DNA from: Bacteroidaceae bacterium
Lineage (GTDB): Bacteria; Bacteroidota; Bacteroidia; Bacteroidales; Barnesiellaceae_A
DNA length: 64,000 nt
Direction: 5' to 3'
NCBI GenBank assembly: GCA_017410245.1
Contig: JAFQRE010000030.1
Location: 1-64,000 of the forward strand
A program made the translations under genes and the position numbers. The notes under the pieces are model-generated. The model saw only the letters and a program-made list of their open reading frames with translations, was not told where the DNA came from and ran no database searches. Position 1 is the stretch's first letter. Each line of letters opens with the position of its first letter. Shown here piece by piece: positions 8,479 to 17,393 of this stretch.

Positions 8479-8802
8479 ATGAATTGGATAACACTTATCA
8501 TTGCCGGCTGTTTTGAGGTGGCATTCACCTTTTGTTTGGGCAAAACTCGGGGTGCTACGGGCTTAGAATTTTACTTGTGGGGAGCCGGTTTCCTTGTAGC
8601 CACATTCTTGAGTATGTACCTATTGGCACGTGCATCGCAGACCCTGCCATTGGGCACTGCCTATGCCGTATGGACAGGTATAGGAGCTGTGGGAACTGTG
8701 CTCTTGGGCATACTTGTATTTAAAGAGCCGGTATCCTTCGCCCGCATCTTCTTCCTCTTTACCCTCATAGCCTCTATCATAGGCCTCAAGGTTGTGTCGT
8801 AG
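8479..8802 (+). CDS. Small multidrug resistance (SMR) protein, Gdx/SugE-like
   Basis: A 107-residue inner-membrane protein with four hydrophobic helices. The essential membrane glutamate of SMR transporters is Glu13 in AGCFEVAF. The third-helix stretch TLPLGTAYAVWTGIGAVG is closest to the guanidinium-exporter subtype (Gdx, formerly SugE), which exports guanidinium in exchange for protons as a dual-topology dimer. Only 8 nt separate it from sufB, so the two are likely cotranscribed and there is no room for a guanidine riboswitch. The assignment to SMR is firm; the guanidinium substrate is an inference from the motif. Confidence 0.88.
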   Translation: MNWITLIIAGCFEVAFTFCLGKTRGATGLEFYLWGAGFLVATFLSMYLLARASQTLPLGTAYAVWTGIGAVGTVLLGILVFKEPVSFARIFFLFTLIASIIGLKVVS

Positions 8803-9123
8803 ATATACGCCGTAATGCGCTTATGCCATAGGTAATACGGCTATTCTTGTTTTTCTCCCTCTGCACGCAGGGGCAGAAAAGGTTACTCCATTGCATACAT
8901 ATTTGCCTCTAACGAGGCACGAGTCGCGAGCGTCAAATGTGGCTTCGCCCAAGTTGCTCCCGCTCGGAAATGCCTATACAAGTATGGCATTCCTCTCGCT
9001 TACTCGCAACAGTGGCTCTACGAACGGTCGTATTGCCATTGGCGCAATGTGTTTACGGTAATTCAATGCAGATGGGCAGAAAAGGTTACTCTACCGCTTC
9101 TACAAAATGGGTATAATGGACAT
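8803..9123. repeat. Non-coding, hairpin-rich intergenic stretch with an 18-bp direct repeat
   Basis: There is no credible gene here. GGGCAGAAAAGGTTACTC occurs at 8871-8888 and again at 9074-9091, 203 bp apart. Between and around the copies are several dyads: GCCGTA/TACGGC near the left end, GCCTC/GAGGC, and a long imperfect stem GGAAATGCC...GGCATTCC. GC content is higher than in neighbouring spacers. It could be a decayed repeat element or a structured RNA; neither is established. Confidence 0.45.
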
Positions 9124-9157
9124 AAAAAAACTGCGCGCCTCTCACGAGGAACGCAGT
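9124..9157 (-). terminator. Rho-independent terminator of the fimbrillin-like gene
   Basis: On the minus strand the stem ACTGCG..CCTC / GAGG..CGCAGT is followed by seven T residues, about 45 bp past the stop codon at 9202. Confidence 0.85.
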
Positions 9158-9201
9158 CGATTTTCACTATTAAGATGCTTATTTTTTAAGCAATTTATTT
9201 T

Positions 9202-11955
9202 TTAGTTTTCGGGAGTATAGCTTGCCGGGTAGTTTACGGTTACACCGGGATAAGTTGAAAGTCCATATACTCCTTGTCCGCCGCCAAAGAGTTGGTCAAC
9301 GGGGTAGCATATATTGTGCGACTCGAAATGCTCATGTTGACATGCGTCTAGGTCAATTCCGTCTGAACCCCAATCCGAAGGTTCTACGCGAGTGCATTTC
9401 CAAGTATATTCATCATCGTACGATCCATGTCCGTTGCTCTTATACTCGCAGTAGTGATAATTCATCCAATCACCATAAGTAACGGTAACATTTGAGCAAG
9501 TAACACCTGCAGTAGTCGGGTCGGGTTTTGTTGTGCCATTTATTACTTGAGTTTCACTCATATTACCGATAAGCATACCAGCTCGACGATATGCACCCCA
9601 CTGATAGTTTGAGCATACATCATTGTATACGTCCAATTTGCAAGCAACATTTATATTTTCGAAACTTACAGTGCTCGGGCTTTTAAGTGTACCAATAATG
9701 CCTCCAACTGAAGTATCGTATGAATCCCAAAGGCTGTGTACGGTCACATCTTCTGCAATTGTTATATCTTTGAAGCTAAAGTTTCCACCATTTGCCCAGC
9801 CAACAATAGCACTTGCGTCATTATTGTAGGCTACAACACTACCTTTTTTAATGGTAATTTTCTCAAATGTACATGCTCCAGAAGCTATTGACGCAATAGC
9901 ACCTGATTCAGCGCCATATTTTGCGGTAACAAAATCTTCCAAAACTATATTTTTAATCGTTGCATTATTTACTGATGCAAAGAGACCAACAGATTGAGTG
10001 TAACCACCACCTAAATCTTGTTGTTGAAGATTGCTTATTGTGAAACCATTACCGTCAAAGGTGCCTTCAAAAACAGTTACTTCTTTATTTTCGGGATTAT
10101 AACCAATAGGACTAAAATTAACACCTGTCAAATCGACATCTGTATCCAACTTAACAGTCTTGCCGGCAAAGCCATTTTCATCGGCAATAACCAAAGCTGA
10201 GAGAGAAGCCAGACCCTCATCGGCTGTAATTACATAGTTACCCTCTGTATCAAGAGCTACACCCTCTGCACCTTCAATGGGAGTATAGAATGAAATCTCT
10301 TCACCATACTCATCGAAGTAAACAGCCTCATTGAAACCATAGAGTACAGGAGCATTTTTAGCATTGTTGTAAGTGAAGGTGTTGTTGTTGCTTTCGCCAT
10401 TTTCGCTATTGAAGATATCCAGTTTCAAGGTGTTATCCAAGGTTGCTTGGTCGCGACCATCGGCAAGCCAGTATTGTACCCAGAAGCAATATTTGCCATC
10501 TAATGTTGTGTTTTTGATTGTTACATTGTTTACACCGGTCTTGCTGTTGTTGAACACGCGGATAGGAATGTATGTAGATTGGAGAGTTGAATTATTGACA
10601 TTTACGGTGATGTTTGTAGCATTAACCATATCAATAACATAAGCCATATCAGATCCACCCAAGTTCTTGGCTGTAACACCATCGAGATTCAAAGTACCAT
10701 TGAAGCCTACATAGAAAATCTCAGCGAAGTTGTTCCAAGCCATGTTGTCACCTGTGTGCTCATATTCTATAGTACCATTCTTTACAGTGAGAGTACCGCG
10801 AACGTCAAACATGTTGTAGTTCTTACCTGTTTCTGAAGAAGTTGAAGATAGAGTCTTTTCATTGAGGTCGATGATAAGATCTTTACCAGCAGAAACTGTC
10901 AAAACAGGGTCACCACCGGCGCGAGTCAATGTAGAGTTGAGAACTATGTCGCTATTCAATATAATCATGTCGATATCTCCATCGGCAAAGGCAGCATTGA
11001 ACTCATCGATGTTATCAACTCTCATGTAAGTTTTTCCATCAACCATACCATGCTTGTTGTCATCATTATATCCGGGCTCAATTTCAACGTCGAAGTCGAT
11101 GCCTTGAGTCAAGAGCGAGCCGTAGATGTTGGTACGGTAGTTGGGCTGTACGGGAATACCGGTATATGTGCGAGTCTTGGCAGTTGCCGCATCTGCACCA
11201 TAAGAGAACTCTACATCAACAACAGTTTTATCTTTACCTACAAGCAAGTAGTTCATGGCCAGATATTTATATCCATCAACGGGGAATGCCTCGGTTTCGG
11301 CAGGACGGTCGGCCAATGTGAATGTTTGAGCTGTGGCTGTGCTACCTGTTGTTACAAAACCTGTTTTCAAATCGAGTTGGTCGTAAACAGTAACTTTAAC
11401 TTGTGTTTGGTCGGCGCTAACACCATCAAGTTTGTTGAGGTCGTCGGTACCGATGTTAAGTTGTGCAAAGGGACGAGTGAGAGTTACCTCTTTAGTCTCA
11501 TTGGCTTGGCCAACAGTTACCTCTACGAGGTTGTAGAAAGCATCGCGACCCTCATCGTTACAAACAGCACCTGTGTAGTTTACATTCATCTTGAGAGCTG
11601 CAAAATCTACTGTGTAGGGAGCGTCTTGTGCATTGCCATAGGCATCGGCCCAGAACAATACTTTGTAGGTCTTACCGGCAGCCAATTGCAAAGGAACGTT
11701 GGCTTGCTTGTTGAAGTCGATTGTACCATGTAGTCCTTCGCGATCTACATAATTGAATTCGGCATCATAAACTGCATATTGCAATTTAGTAGCTTTCTCG
11801 CCTAGGCTGAATGCACGAGTGGCGATTTCGGGTGTTCCCACCTCAAATGTAACGGTAGCTTCGTTACCATCAACAAAGACCTCGTCTTGCTGACATGACG
11901 TTGCGAGCAACAATGTTGTTGCTGCCAACGCAGTGAATAATAAATTTTTTCTCAT
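9202..11955 (-). CDS. Fimbrillin-like surface lipoprotein with beta-helix C-terminal half
   Basis: A 917-residue predicted lipoprotein. Residues 1-20 form a signal peptide ending in the lipobox LATSC with Cys21 as the lipidation site, followed by acidic residues. Residues from about 30 to 320 resemble the fimbrillin/Mfa-like domain of Bacteroidales (the RPFAQLNIGTDDL strand and the TGIPVQPNYRTNIYGSLLT segment are typical, close to DUF6562). The second half holds right-handed beta-helix repeats, including GLUG-like units (FEGTFDGNGFTISNL..VGLFASV). The last ~100 residues contain four cysteines and several histidines near a GGGQGVYG motif. A role in surface adhesion or fimbria-like structures is inferred. 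It appears monocistronic, with its own terminator. Confidence 0.75.
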   Translation of the reverse strand: MRKNLLFTALAATTLLLATSCQQDEVFVDGNEATVTFEVGTPEIATRAFSLGEKATKLQYAVYDAEFNYVDREGLHGTIDFNKQANVPLQLAAGKTYKVLFWADAYGNAQDAPYTVDFAALKMNVNYTGAVCNDEGRDAFYNLVEVTVGQANETKEVTLTRPFAQLNIGTDDLNKLDGVSADQTQVKVTVYDQLDLKTGFVTTGSTATAQTFTLADRPAETEAFPVDGYKYLAMNYLLVGKDKTVVDVEFSYGADAATAKTRTYTGIPVQPNYRTNIYGSLLTQGIDFDVEIEPGYNDDNKHGMVDGKTYMRVDNIDEFNAAFADGDIDMIILNSDIVLNSTLTRAGGDPVLTVSAGKDLIIDLNEKTLSSTSSETGKNYNMFDVRGTLTVKNGTIEYEHTGDNMAWNNFAEIFYVGFNGTLNLDGVTAKNLGGSDMAYVIDMVNATNITVNVNNSTLQSTYIPIRVFNNSKTGVNNVTIKNTTLDGKYCFWVQYWLADGRDQATLDNTLKLDIFNSENGESNNNTFTYNNAKNAPVLYGFNEAVYFDEYGEEISFYTPIEGAEGVALDTEGNYVITADEGLASLSALVIADENGFAGKTVKLDTDVDLTGVNFSPIGYNPENKEVTVFEGTFDGNGFTISNLQQQDLGGGYTQSVGLFASVNNATIKNIVLEDFVTAKYGAESGAIASIASGACTFEKITIKKGSVVAYNNDASAIVGWANGGNFSFKDITIAEDVTVHSLWDSYDTSVGGIIGTLKSPSTVSFENINVACKLDVYNDVCSNYQWGAYRRAGMLIGNMSETQVINGTTKPDPTTAGVTCSNVTVTYGDWMNYHYCEYKSNGHGSYDDEYTWKCTRVEPSDWGSDGIDLDACQHEHFESHNICYPVDQLFGGGQGVYGLSTYPGVTVNYPASYTPEN

Positions 11956-12078
11956 AAATAAGTACTTAAAAGATGAATAATAAATATTTCCTCAAATAGT
12001 GGGCGTATAAAAACCTTTATACATCTCATATTGCCCTCATGGTATAGTCATAGGGGTAATATTATTTCAAAATCTTCG

Positions 12079-12086
12079 CAAATGTA
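12079..12086 (-). promoter_or_regulatory. -7 box of the fimbrillin-like gene, long leader
   Basis: The minus strand reads TACATTTG. Transcription from here would give a leader of about 115 nt. The leader contains an imperfect 12-bp stem-loop (about 12031-12061, ATTACCCCTATG paired with CATGAGGGCAAT), which could affect mRNA stability or translation. No gene is visible in the rest of 11956-12301. Confidence 0.5.
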
Positions 12087-12301
12087 AATATTATTCAACC
12101 AAATTACCCCCCCCGAATGTGAAAAGATGTGAAAATTTTAAACAAAATGCACTTTTGTGGTGAGATGTAGATGGTATTCAATATAGAATAGAAATAGCTC
12201 AATGTATAGAGACGTGCTTTGCCTACTGCTTCGCACAAATGCCGGCAGTTGCCACCCCGGCAAAATTGCGATGCTTACAAAAGAACACGTTTCGCCGTAA
12301 C

Positions 12302-12335
12302 AAAAAAAGAGACTGCACCCGAGGGTGCAGTCTCT
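12302..12335 (-). terminator. Strong terminator of the C10 protease operon
   Basis: A perfect 13-bp stem (AGAGACTGCACCC with its complement, 2-nt loop) is followed on the minus strand by seven T residues, 26 bp past the stop at 12361. Confidence 0.9.
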
Positions 12336-12360
12336 GTATAGGGAGGTATGTTATAGCCTC

Positions 12361-15300
12361 TTATTGGGGGGTGGCGAGTTGTAGGCGTGTGCCTTGTCCT
12401 ACCGTAGCAGTGTTGTCTAAGAGTTTCACTTTGGCGCGTAGAGGAGCAGCTGTTGCACTGCCGGCCGGTGCGATGGTTAGGTCGTAGATGTAGCCAAGGA
12501 GGTAGGCACTATCGTTATAGAGATACCAAAGTATGGCTTGCTCGCCTGCAAAGTTGGCACTCTTGCCATCGGCCGATACGGTAAATTGGGGCATAAGTAC
12601 AGTGTTGTTAGACAGTTCACCTATGCAGATGTCGATGGGAATTTGGGTACCTTGGCTATCTTGCATCACAATCATTCCTATAGGGCAATAGTATGTCTCG
12701 GGATTGGTGATTATAGCTCTCTCTACCGGAGTGGCCTCTCTTGTGTCGTTGTAAGAAAAGAGCGTAAAGGGATATGTTTCGTTGAAAAGTCCCATCTCTT
12801 GCATGAGGCCGGTTACACTCCATTGTCGGCAAGTAATACCTTGGTAGCTCGCCCCCACAATATCCGATAGGTCGGTCTCGGCAACATAACTGAATGTGGT
12901 GGCAGAAGTAACATTTATTCTATCGTCATCATTAAAAGCTGCGCCCATGTTCCAAGTATATGTACCATTGTCGAAGAACGGTTTGTCGGGGGTAGGTGTA
13001 TCGGGAGTTTGGCTGTTGGTGAAAACGATGTTGTGCAAAGCCTGATACCACCATTCGTTGGCATTGAGGTTGCCCACACCTATTACAACACCGGCATCGG
13101 AGGCCATGCGTGCCGAACCATCTGGGTTGAACGATACGGTCATGTGAATGTTGCCCTTGGTGTCGATGGTAGAGCCATCGGTTGTAGCGCCCAATACCAT
13201 GTAGTACGAACTGTTTACACCGCCATATAAGCATTGTCCGAGGGGGATAGTCAGTGATTGAGCCGACTCGTCGTAGGTGGCGTATATAGATTTTATATTG
13301 TCGGCATCGAGTCCGCCAAACATGCAGAAGGGTTGTATCCATACTCTATCCGATATATCTGCATCGGCAGTGATTGTGACGTTCCACTCTTCATCGGGAT
13401 AGTCGGCAAAAGCACTATTGGCTGTAGCCTTGTATGTGCCCAATATTTTATCGGTATTGGTGGCGTTCAGGTATTCGATAGAGCCTTCCCATGTAACTAT
13501 CTCTCCCGCCATATTGGTAGCGGCTATATATATATAATTGGTTGTGCCTTGGACGGTACCCTTCACATTGAGTGTCTCGCCATTGACATCTATCTCTCGT
13601 ATGTATGCGCTGTAACCTCCATTGAGCAACTCCTTGTAGTCGATGTCGATATACTTGTTGGTCAATGTGGCTGCAATCTTGTTGGCATACTTGCTTGTGA
13701 TGGATATCACGAATGATTGTGTATCGGTAGTAGATGGCATGGAGACGGTAAGTTGGGGCGTGGGTAGGGTGAGGCGGGTAGAGATACTGTCGATATCGGC
13801 CACAGCAATACCTACATTGATGCTATAGGTACTCGACTTCAAGGCCTGATACCACCACTCGTTGCTGTTGATGTCGCCGGCACCTATCATCTTGTCGGTG
13901 GTAATGGTGCGGGAGAAGGTATTGTTGGCAATGTTGAATGTGATAGTGCCTGTTGTAAGAGGATTATAGACTTCATCGACAGTAGCCGAAACGATGTTAT
14001 GCTCCTCATTTTCGCTACCATATAGAGTCTGTCCCAAAGGCATTTCGAGTGTGCCTTTGGCCTTGTCGTAGATGGCATATACCGGTTTGATGCTGGCAGC
14101 ATTCAATCCACCGAAGATGCAAAGCGGGTGCAACCACACCTTGGTGTTGTCAGAGGCATCACGAGTTATCTCTATTTCCCACTCCTCATCGGGATAACCT
14201 TGAAATGCGCTTGGGGCCAATGCTTTGTATTTTCCGGCTATATCGTCGGTGGTAAAGTCGGTAGTTGTGGAAAGATAACCCTTGTTGTCGTGCATTGTCA
14301 GCAAGACTTTTTCATTGTAAATCTCAAAGGGGTATCTCTCCTTGGGGTATAGGTATATACTCTCTTCGCCGGGCTTTTGCGACGATATCTTTATCATGTC
14401 GCTTTCGACACGTGCATAGTAGGTTTGTATGTTATTGTTATCTATTTTCACTCGTTGCCATGTCGTAGCCTCGTCGGTACTATATACCGGCTCGATGTAG
14501 TAAGAGCCTTCGGGAAGAGAACTGAGGTCTAATGTAGAATAAAACTCTTTATAGTAGTAGTTGGGGTCTAAATCGCAATCCCAATATGGATTGATATGGA
14601 CTATTTGGCCATCGTTGTTATATACAGCAACGCTTGTTTTAAAATACACTGTGCTAATATTGGTGTGTTGTAGCGTGCTAATGTAAAACTCGATAGGAGT
14701 ATCTATGGGGTAGTTATGCTCGTCTATTACAAACTCCTCGGCTATAATATCGTAAGTGTATTCGGTAGATCCTTTGTTGGGTTGGATAAAGAAGACGGCC
14801 GCTTGGTCGGTCTTAAAACCGTTGCCATTGCCATAGGGGTCTAATGTAGAAAGTACGAAATATCCGTTATAGTGTCCGTCCCACCCCCAATTGATGTGTA
14901 CGTAACCGTTGCTGTTGTATCCGTCGAGCACAAATGCGTGACCGCCATCGATCGATGTGCCACGGTATAAGATGGGCATATTGTTGTCGATACTATTGGC
15001 AATCATAAGTTCCCATTCTTGGGTGGGATAACTCTTTTTGTGGGCAAATTTCAGGCTCTTGTCGTAGTCGAAGTTTTCAACCAGCACCTTGGCAGCAGTA
15101 GAGGTGCCGGCACCACTTGAAAGACCATAGTCCATGTCGGTGGCAATACCGGCATGGTACATCAGCAGGGCAACCGCATCACAAGCCTCGGCCGAGCTAT
15201 GCTCGTTGTATGTGGTAGTCATTAAGTCCCATCGGTAGGTTGCTTCGGAGAAGTTGGCACTCAGTGAATAACCGTTGGTGGCAGTGGTATAGCTGTTTGA

Positions 15301-15879
15301 GCCACGACCGTGGACAGGCCATTGGTGGTAATACATAACTTGTGCCATAGCTGTTGCTACACAGCCCGTCACGCACCGTTGCTCGGCATTAAATTGCGGG
15401 CATAGGTTGTTGTAGGGATAGGTCTGTCCCCACTCGGTCTTGATAAGAGGCGCAACATCTTTGTCGAAAACTTGCGAGGTAGTGGCTGCAGAGGTATAGT
15501 CCGAACCCTTTTGTTGCATATATGCCATCTCTTTCTCGTAGTTGTCGAGCAACCATTGCATGGCAGGAGGTATATTGTCGTGGTCGAACTCTCCGGTATC
15601 GCTGTAGCCAAGTATCTTATTCTCCATCGACTCCTCGGCGGCAATGACTACAAAACCTTCGCCTTGTGTGTTGTTGAAGATGTAGAGAGAGTTGGTATTA
15701 TTGAGGTACTCGGGGGTATAGTAGTCTTGTTGAGCTACCTGTATGTTGCTGTTGCGGGCAAAAAAGTCGTATGCTATGGCTTGTGCTTGTGCCAAGGTGA
15801 TGTTTTTGCCATATAGAGTTGTTGTGCCGAGTAGCAATAGGCAAATAACGAGCAGGGTTGTAGTATAGAGTCTCTTCAT
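12361..15879 (-). CDS. Secreted C10-family (streptopain-like) cysteine protease with duplicated C-terminal module
   Basis: A 1,172-residue secreted protease of the streptopain/interpain family. After the signal peptide (about 1-24) comes an inhibitory prodomain to about residue 115, then the catalytic domain. The nucleophile is Cys173 in TGCVATAMAQ. The catalytic histidine is His314 in GGHAFVLDGY, with Trp331 in INWGWDGHYNGY. The C-terminal part carries two copies of a ~135-residue module (548-682 and 812-948), each running from a KYKA/TYKA start through YPDEEW and IFGGL to NEWWYQAL. The DNA copies lie at 13834-14238 and 13034-13446. A further C-terminal domain (about 970-1172) is unassigned and lacks an obvious T9SS signal. 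It follows a small T9SS-tagged gene by 5 nt. Confidence 0.88.
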   Translation of the reverse strand: MKRLYTTTLLVICLLLLGTTTLYGKNITLAQAQAIAYDFFARNSNIQVAQQDYYTPEYLNNTNSLYIFNNTQGEGFVVIAAEESMENKILGYSDTGEFDHDNIPPAMQWLLDNYEKEMAYMQQKGSDYTSAATTSQVFDKDVAPLIKTEWGQTYPYNNLCPQFNAEQRCVTGCVATAMAQVMYYHQWPVHGRGSNSYTTATNGYSLSANFSEATYRWDLMTTTYNEHSSAEACDAVALLMYHAGIATDMDYGLSSGAGTSTAAKVLVENFDYDKSLKFAHKKSYPTQEWELMIANSIDNNMPILYRGTSIDGGHAFVLDGYNSNGYVHINWGWDGHYNGYFVLSTLDPYGNGNGFKTDQAAVFFIQPNKGSTEYTYDIIAEEFVIDEHNYPIDTPIEFYISTLQHTNISTVYFKTSVAVYNNDGQIVHINPYWDCDLDPNYYYKEFYSTLDLSSLPEGSYYIEPVYSTDEATTWQRVKIDNNNIQTYYARVESDMIKISSQKPGEESIYLYPKERYPFEIYNEKVLLTMHDNKGYLSTTTDFTTDDIAGKYKALAPSAFQGYPDEEWEIEITRDASDNTKVWLHPLCIFGGLNAASIKPVYAIYDKAKGTLEMPLGQTLYGSENEEHNIVSATVDEVYNPLTTGTITFNIANNTFSRTITTDKMIGAGDINSNEWWYQALKSSTYSINVGIAVADIDSISTRLTLPTPQLTVSMPSTTDTQSFVISITSKYANKIAATLTNKYIDIDYKELLNGGYSAYIREIDVNGETLNVKGTVQGTTNYIYIAATNMAGEIVTWEGSIEYLNATNTDKILGTYKATANSAFADYPDEEWNVTITADADISDRVWIQPFCMFGGLDADNIKSIYATYDESAQSLTIPLGQCLYGGVNSSYYMVLGATTDGSTIDTKGNIHMTVSFNPDGSARMASDAGVVIGVGNLNANEWWYQALHNIVFTNSQTPDTPTPDKPFFDNGTYTWNMGAAFNDDDRINVTSATTFSYVAETDLSDIVGASYQGITCRQWSVTGLMQEMGLFNETYPFTLFSYNDTREATPVERAIITNPETYYCPIGMIVMQDSQGTQIPIDICIGELSNNTVLMPQFTVSADGKSANFAGEQAILWYLYNDSAYLLGYIYDLTIAPAGSATAAPLRAKVKLLDNTATVGQGTRLQLATPQ

Positions 15880-15884
15880 GGCGT

Positions 15885-16361
15885 TTATTTTTTTATGAAT
15901 TTGATAGTTGTATCATTCACTTGTAGCATATACATGCCGGTGGGTAGGGTGGTGACATCGATGTGACCACAACCAGCTGTGACCGATGTCTCTATCAGCA
16001 ACGAGCCATCGAGCGAGAATATACGAGCCAGAGTATCTTCATGAAGGCCTTGCAGAGTGAGTCGCGATGCAACGGGATTGGGGAACACCGATAATTGGGG
16101 TGTGTCGTTCTCCACACTCTCTACCGAGGTGAGAATGTCTTTAAAGGTTATGGTTTGTATGCCCGATATAATAACACCATTGTTTTTCACTATAGAGAAT
16201 CCCGGGGCTTCATCGGCAAAGAGAAAATAGGAAATTTCGTCTAATGGAATAAACATAGAACTATCGGTCTCTACGCCCGAAATGGGTTCTGCATTTTGGG
16301 CAAAGGTATGATTACAAGTACATAGGAGAATAATCATACAAATTAATTGTAACTTTTTCAT
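15885..16361 (-). CDS. Small secreted protein with T9SS sorting domain, paired with the C10 protease
   Basis: 158 residues from the ATG at 16361; a longer frame to 16571 overlaps the HAD gene, lacks a signal peptide and is rejected. Residues 1-20 are a signal peptide (MKKLQLICMIILLCTC...FAQ). The last ~75 residues form a T9SS type-A sorting domain: the PNP in LSVFPNPVASRLTLQG, then IFSLDGSLL and the GMYMLQV strand before a Lys-Lys end. Only about 60 residues lie between, so there is little room for an enzyme. It ends 5 nt before the C10 protease start, so both share one mRNA. It might anchor, chaperone or inhibit the protease; this is inference. Confidence 0.75.
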   Translation of the reverse strand: MKKLQLICMIILLCTCNHTFAQNAEPISGVETDSSMFIPLDEISYFLFADEAPGFSIVKNNGVIISGIQTITFKDILTSVESVENDTPQLSVFPNPVASRLTLQGLHEDTLARIFSLDGSLLIETSVTAGCGHIDVTTLPTGMYMLQVNDTTIKFIKK

Positions 16362-16451
16362 ATGTAATAGAGTTAAGCAGTTATTGGCGGTATGAATACA
16401 GGTGTATAGTTTGTTTATAAGTGATAATATCATTGCTCTATAAGTCAATGA

Positions 16452-16459
16452 CAAAGGTA
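16452..16459 (-). promoter_or_regulatory. -7 box of the C10 protease operon
   Basis: The minus strand reads TACCTTTG, about 90 nt upstream of the ATG at 16361. It sits just past the end of the HAD gene and so separates the two units. Confidence 0.55.
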
Positions 16460-16515
16460 GCAAATGATTTTTAAAGATATTACAAATTGCGTATAAATTT
16501 CGGCTTGTATAAAAA

Positions 16516-17352
16516 TCAGTGCTTGAAGTCTTGTTGTAGGAAATGGGCAACCCCATCATTGTAGTTCCCATCGATAATACGCGAGGCGTGATGCTTCACA
16601 GTATCTATCGCATTGCAGGGCGCGTATGAACGTTGTGCTACATCGAACATGGGTATGTCGTTGAGGTTGTCGCCAAAGGCTACAATTTCATCAGCACCCA
16701 ATTGCTGTGCAAGTTGTGTGATGGCTTGTGCCTTAGATGTGCCTTCGGGGTATATCTCAAGGTAGCCTTGTTGGGGCTCAAGTGTGTCGTAGTAGAGATA
16801 GCTGCGATGTCCTGTTATGGGTAGTATGAGGTTGTGTATTTGTTGCAACTTGTCATATTGGCCCATAAAGAATATCATTACTGTATTGGCCGGTACACTC
16901 ATCTCGCCCTTTACTTCGACATATTGTTTATAAGGAGTTCCCATACGCTCTTGCATAAAGAGTTGTTGCCGGTGGTCGATGGGGGTGTTGTAGGCTACAT
17001 GCAACACCGAGTTATCTATATAGTATATCATGGGCGATATGCCGCATGACGAGGTACAATTGATGATGCGTGTTGATGTAGCGGGGTCGAATGAAGATAC
17101 CGATAGGTATTTGTTGCGTGCCAGGTCATAGACAAGCGCACCGGTCATGAGTATGGCCGGAAGTTGCAGATTTACCTTTTCCATCAACTTTACAACGGTG
17201 GCCGGAGTGCGGGCTGTAGCAATGGTAAAAAGCATGCCATTGTCGATGAGAGAGTTGAGGGTTTGTGCGGTATATCGTGATATGGCCGACTGCTCGTTGA
17301 GTAGTGTGCCATCGAGATCACTGATGTATAGTGTGCGCTTGTGTTGTGCCAT
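16516..17352 (-). CDS. HAD-superfamily hydrolase, Cof/YbiV-like phosphatase
   Basis: A 278-residue cytoplasmic HAD phosphatase of the Cof (IIB) type. Motif I is DLDGT with nucleophile Asp12 and acid/base Asp14. Motif II lies in TIATARTP, motif III is the Lys in EGTSKAQAI, and motif IV is GDNLNDIPMF. A cap domain of about 100 residues sits between motifs II and III, as in class IIB. Substrates in this family are sugar phosphates, FMN or other small phosphoesters; none can be singled out. The start is just downstream of the tRNA-Asn terminator, so it may be transcribed by read-through or from an unseen promoter. Confidence 0.85.
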   Translation of the reverse strand: MAQHKRTLYISDLDGTLLNEQSAISRYTAQTLNSLIDNGMLFTIATARTPATVVKLMEKVNLQLPAILMTGALVYDLARNKYLSVSSFDPATSTRIINCTSSCGISPMIYYIDNSVLHVAYNTPIDHRQQLFMQERMGTPYKQYVEVKGEMSVPANTVMIFFMGQYDKLQQIHNLILPITGHRSYLYYDTLEPQQGYLEIYPEGTSKAQAITQLAQQLGADEIVAFGDNLNDIPMFDVAQRSYAPCNAIDTVKHHASRIIDGNYNDGVAHFLQQDFKH

Positions 17353-17363
17353 AGGTGCGAATA

Positions 17364-17387
17364 CAAAAAAACCTGCACTTGGCAGGT
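17364..17387 (-). terminator. Terminator of the tRNA-Asn pair
   Basis: On the minus strand the stem ACCTGCC/GGCAGGT type hairpin (ACCTGC..GCAGGT) is followed by a run of T, 7 bp beyond the 3' end of the second tRNA. Confidence 0.8.
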
Positions 17388-17393
17388 CTTTTG

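Noticed and set aside
8803..9123. tmRNA or 6S-type RNA
   Set aside because: No tRNA-like acceptor arm or tag frame was found and there is no convincing single long stem; it remains an unassigned element.
12239..12487. 82-codon plus-strand ORF between the fimbrillin-like and C10 genes
   Set aside because: It runs through the C10 terminator hairpin and the antisense end of the protease gene and has no recognisable feature.
16362..16571. N-terminal extension of the small T9SS protein to an ATG at 16571
   Set aside because: It overlaps the HAD gene, crosses a -7 box at 16452-16459 and removes the signal peptide from the N-terminus.
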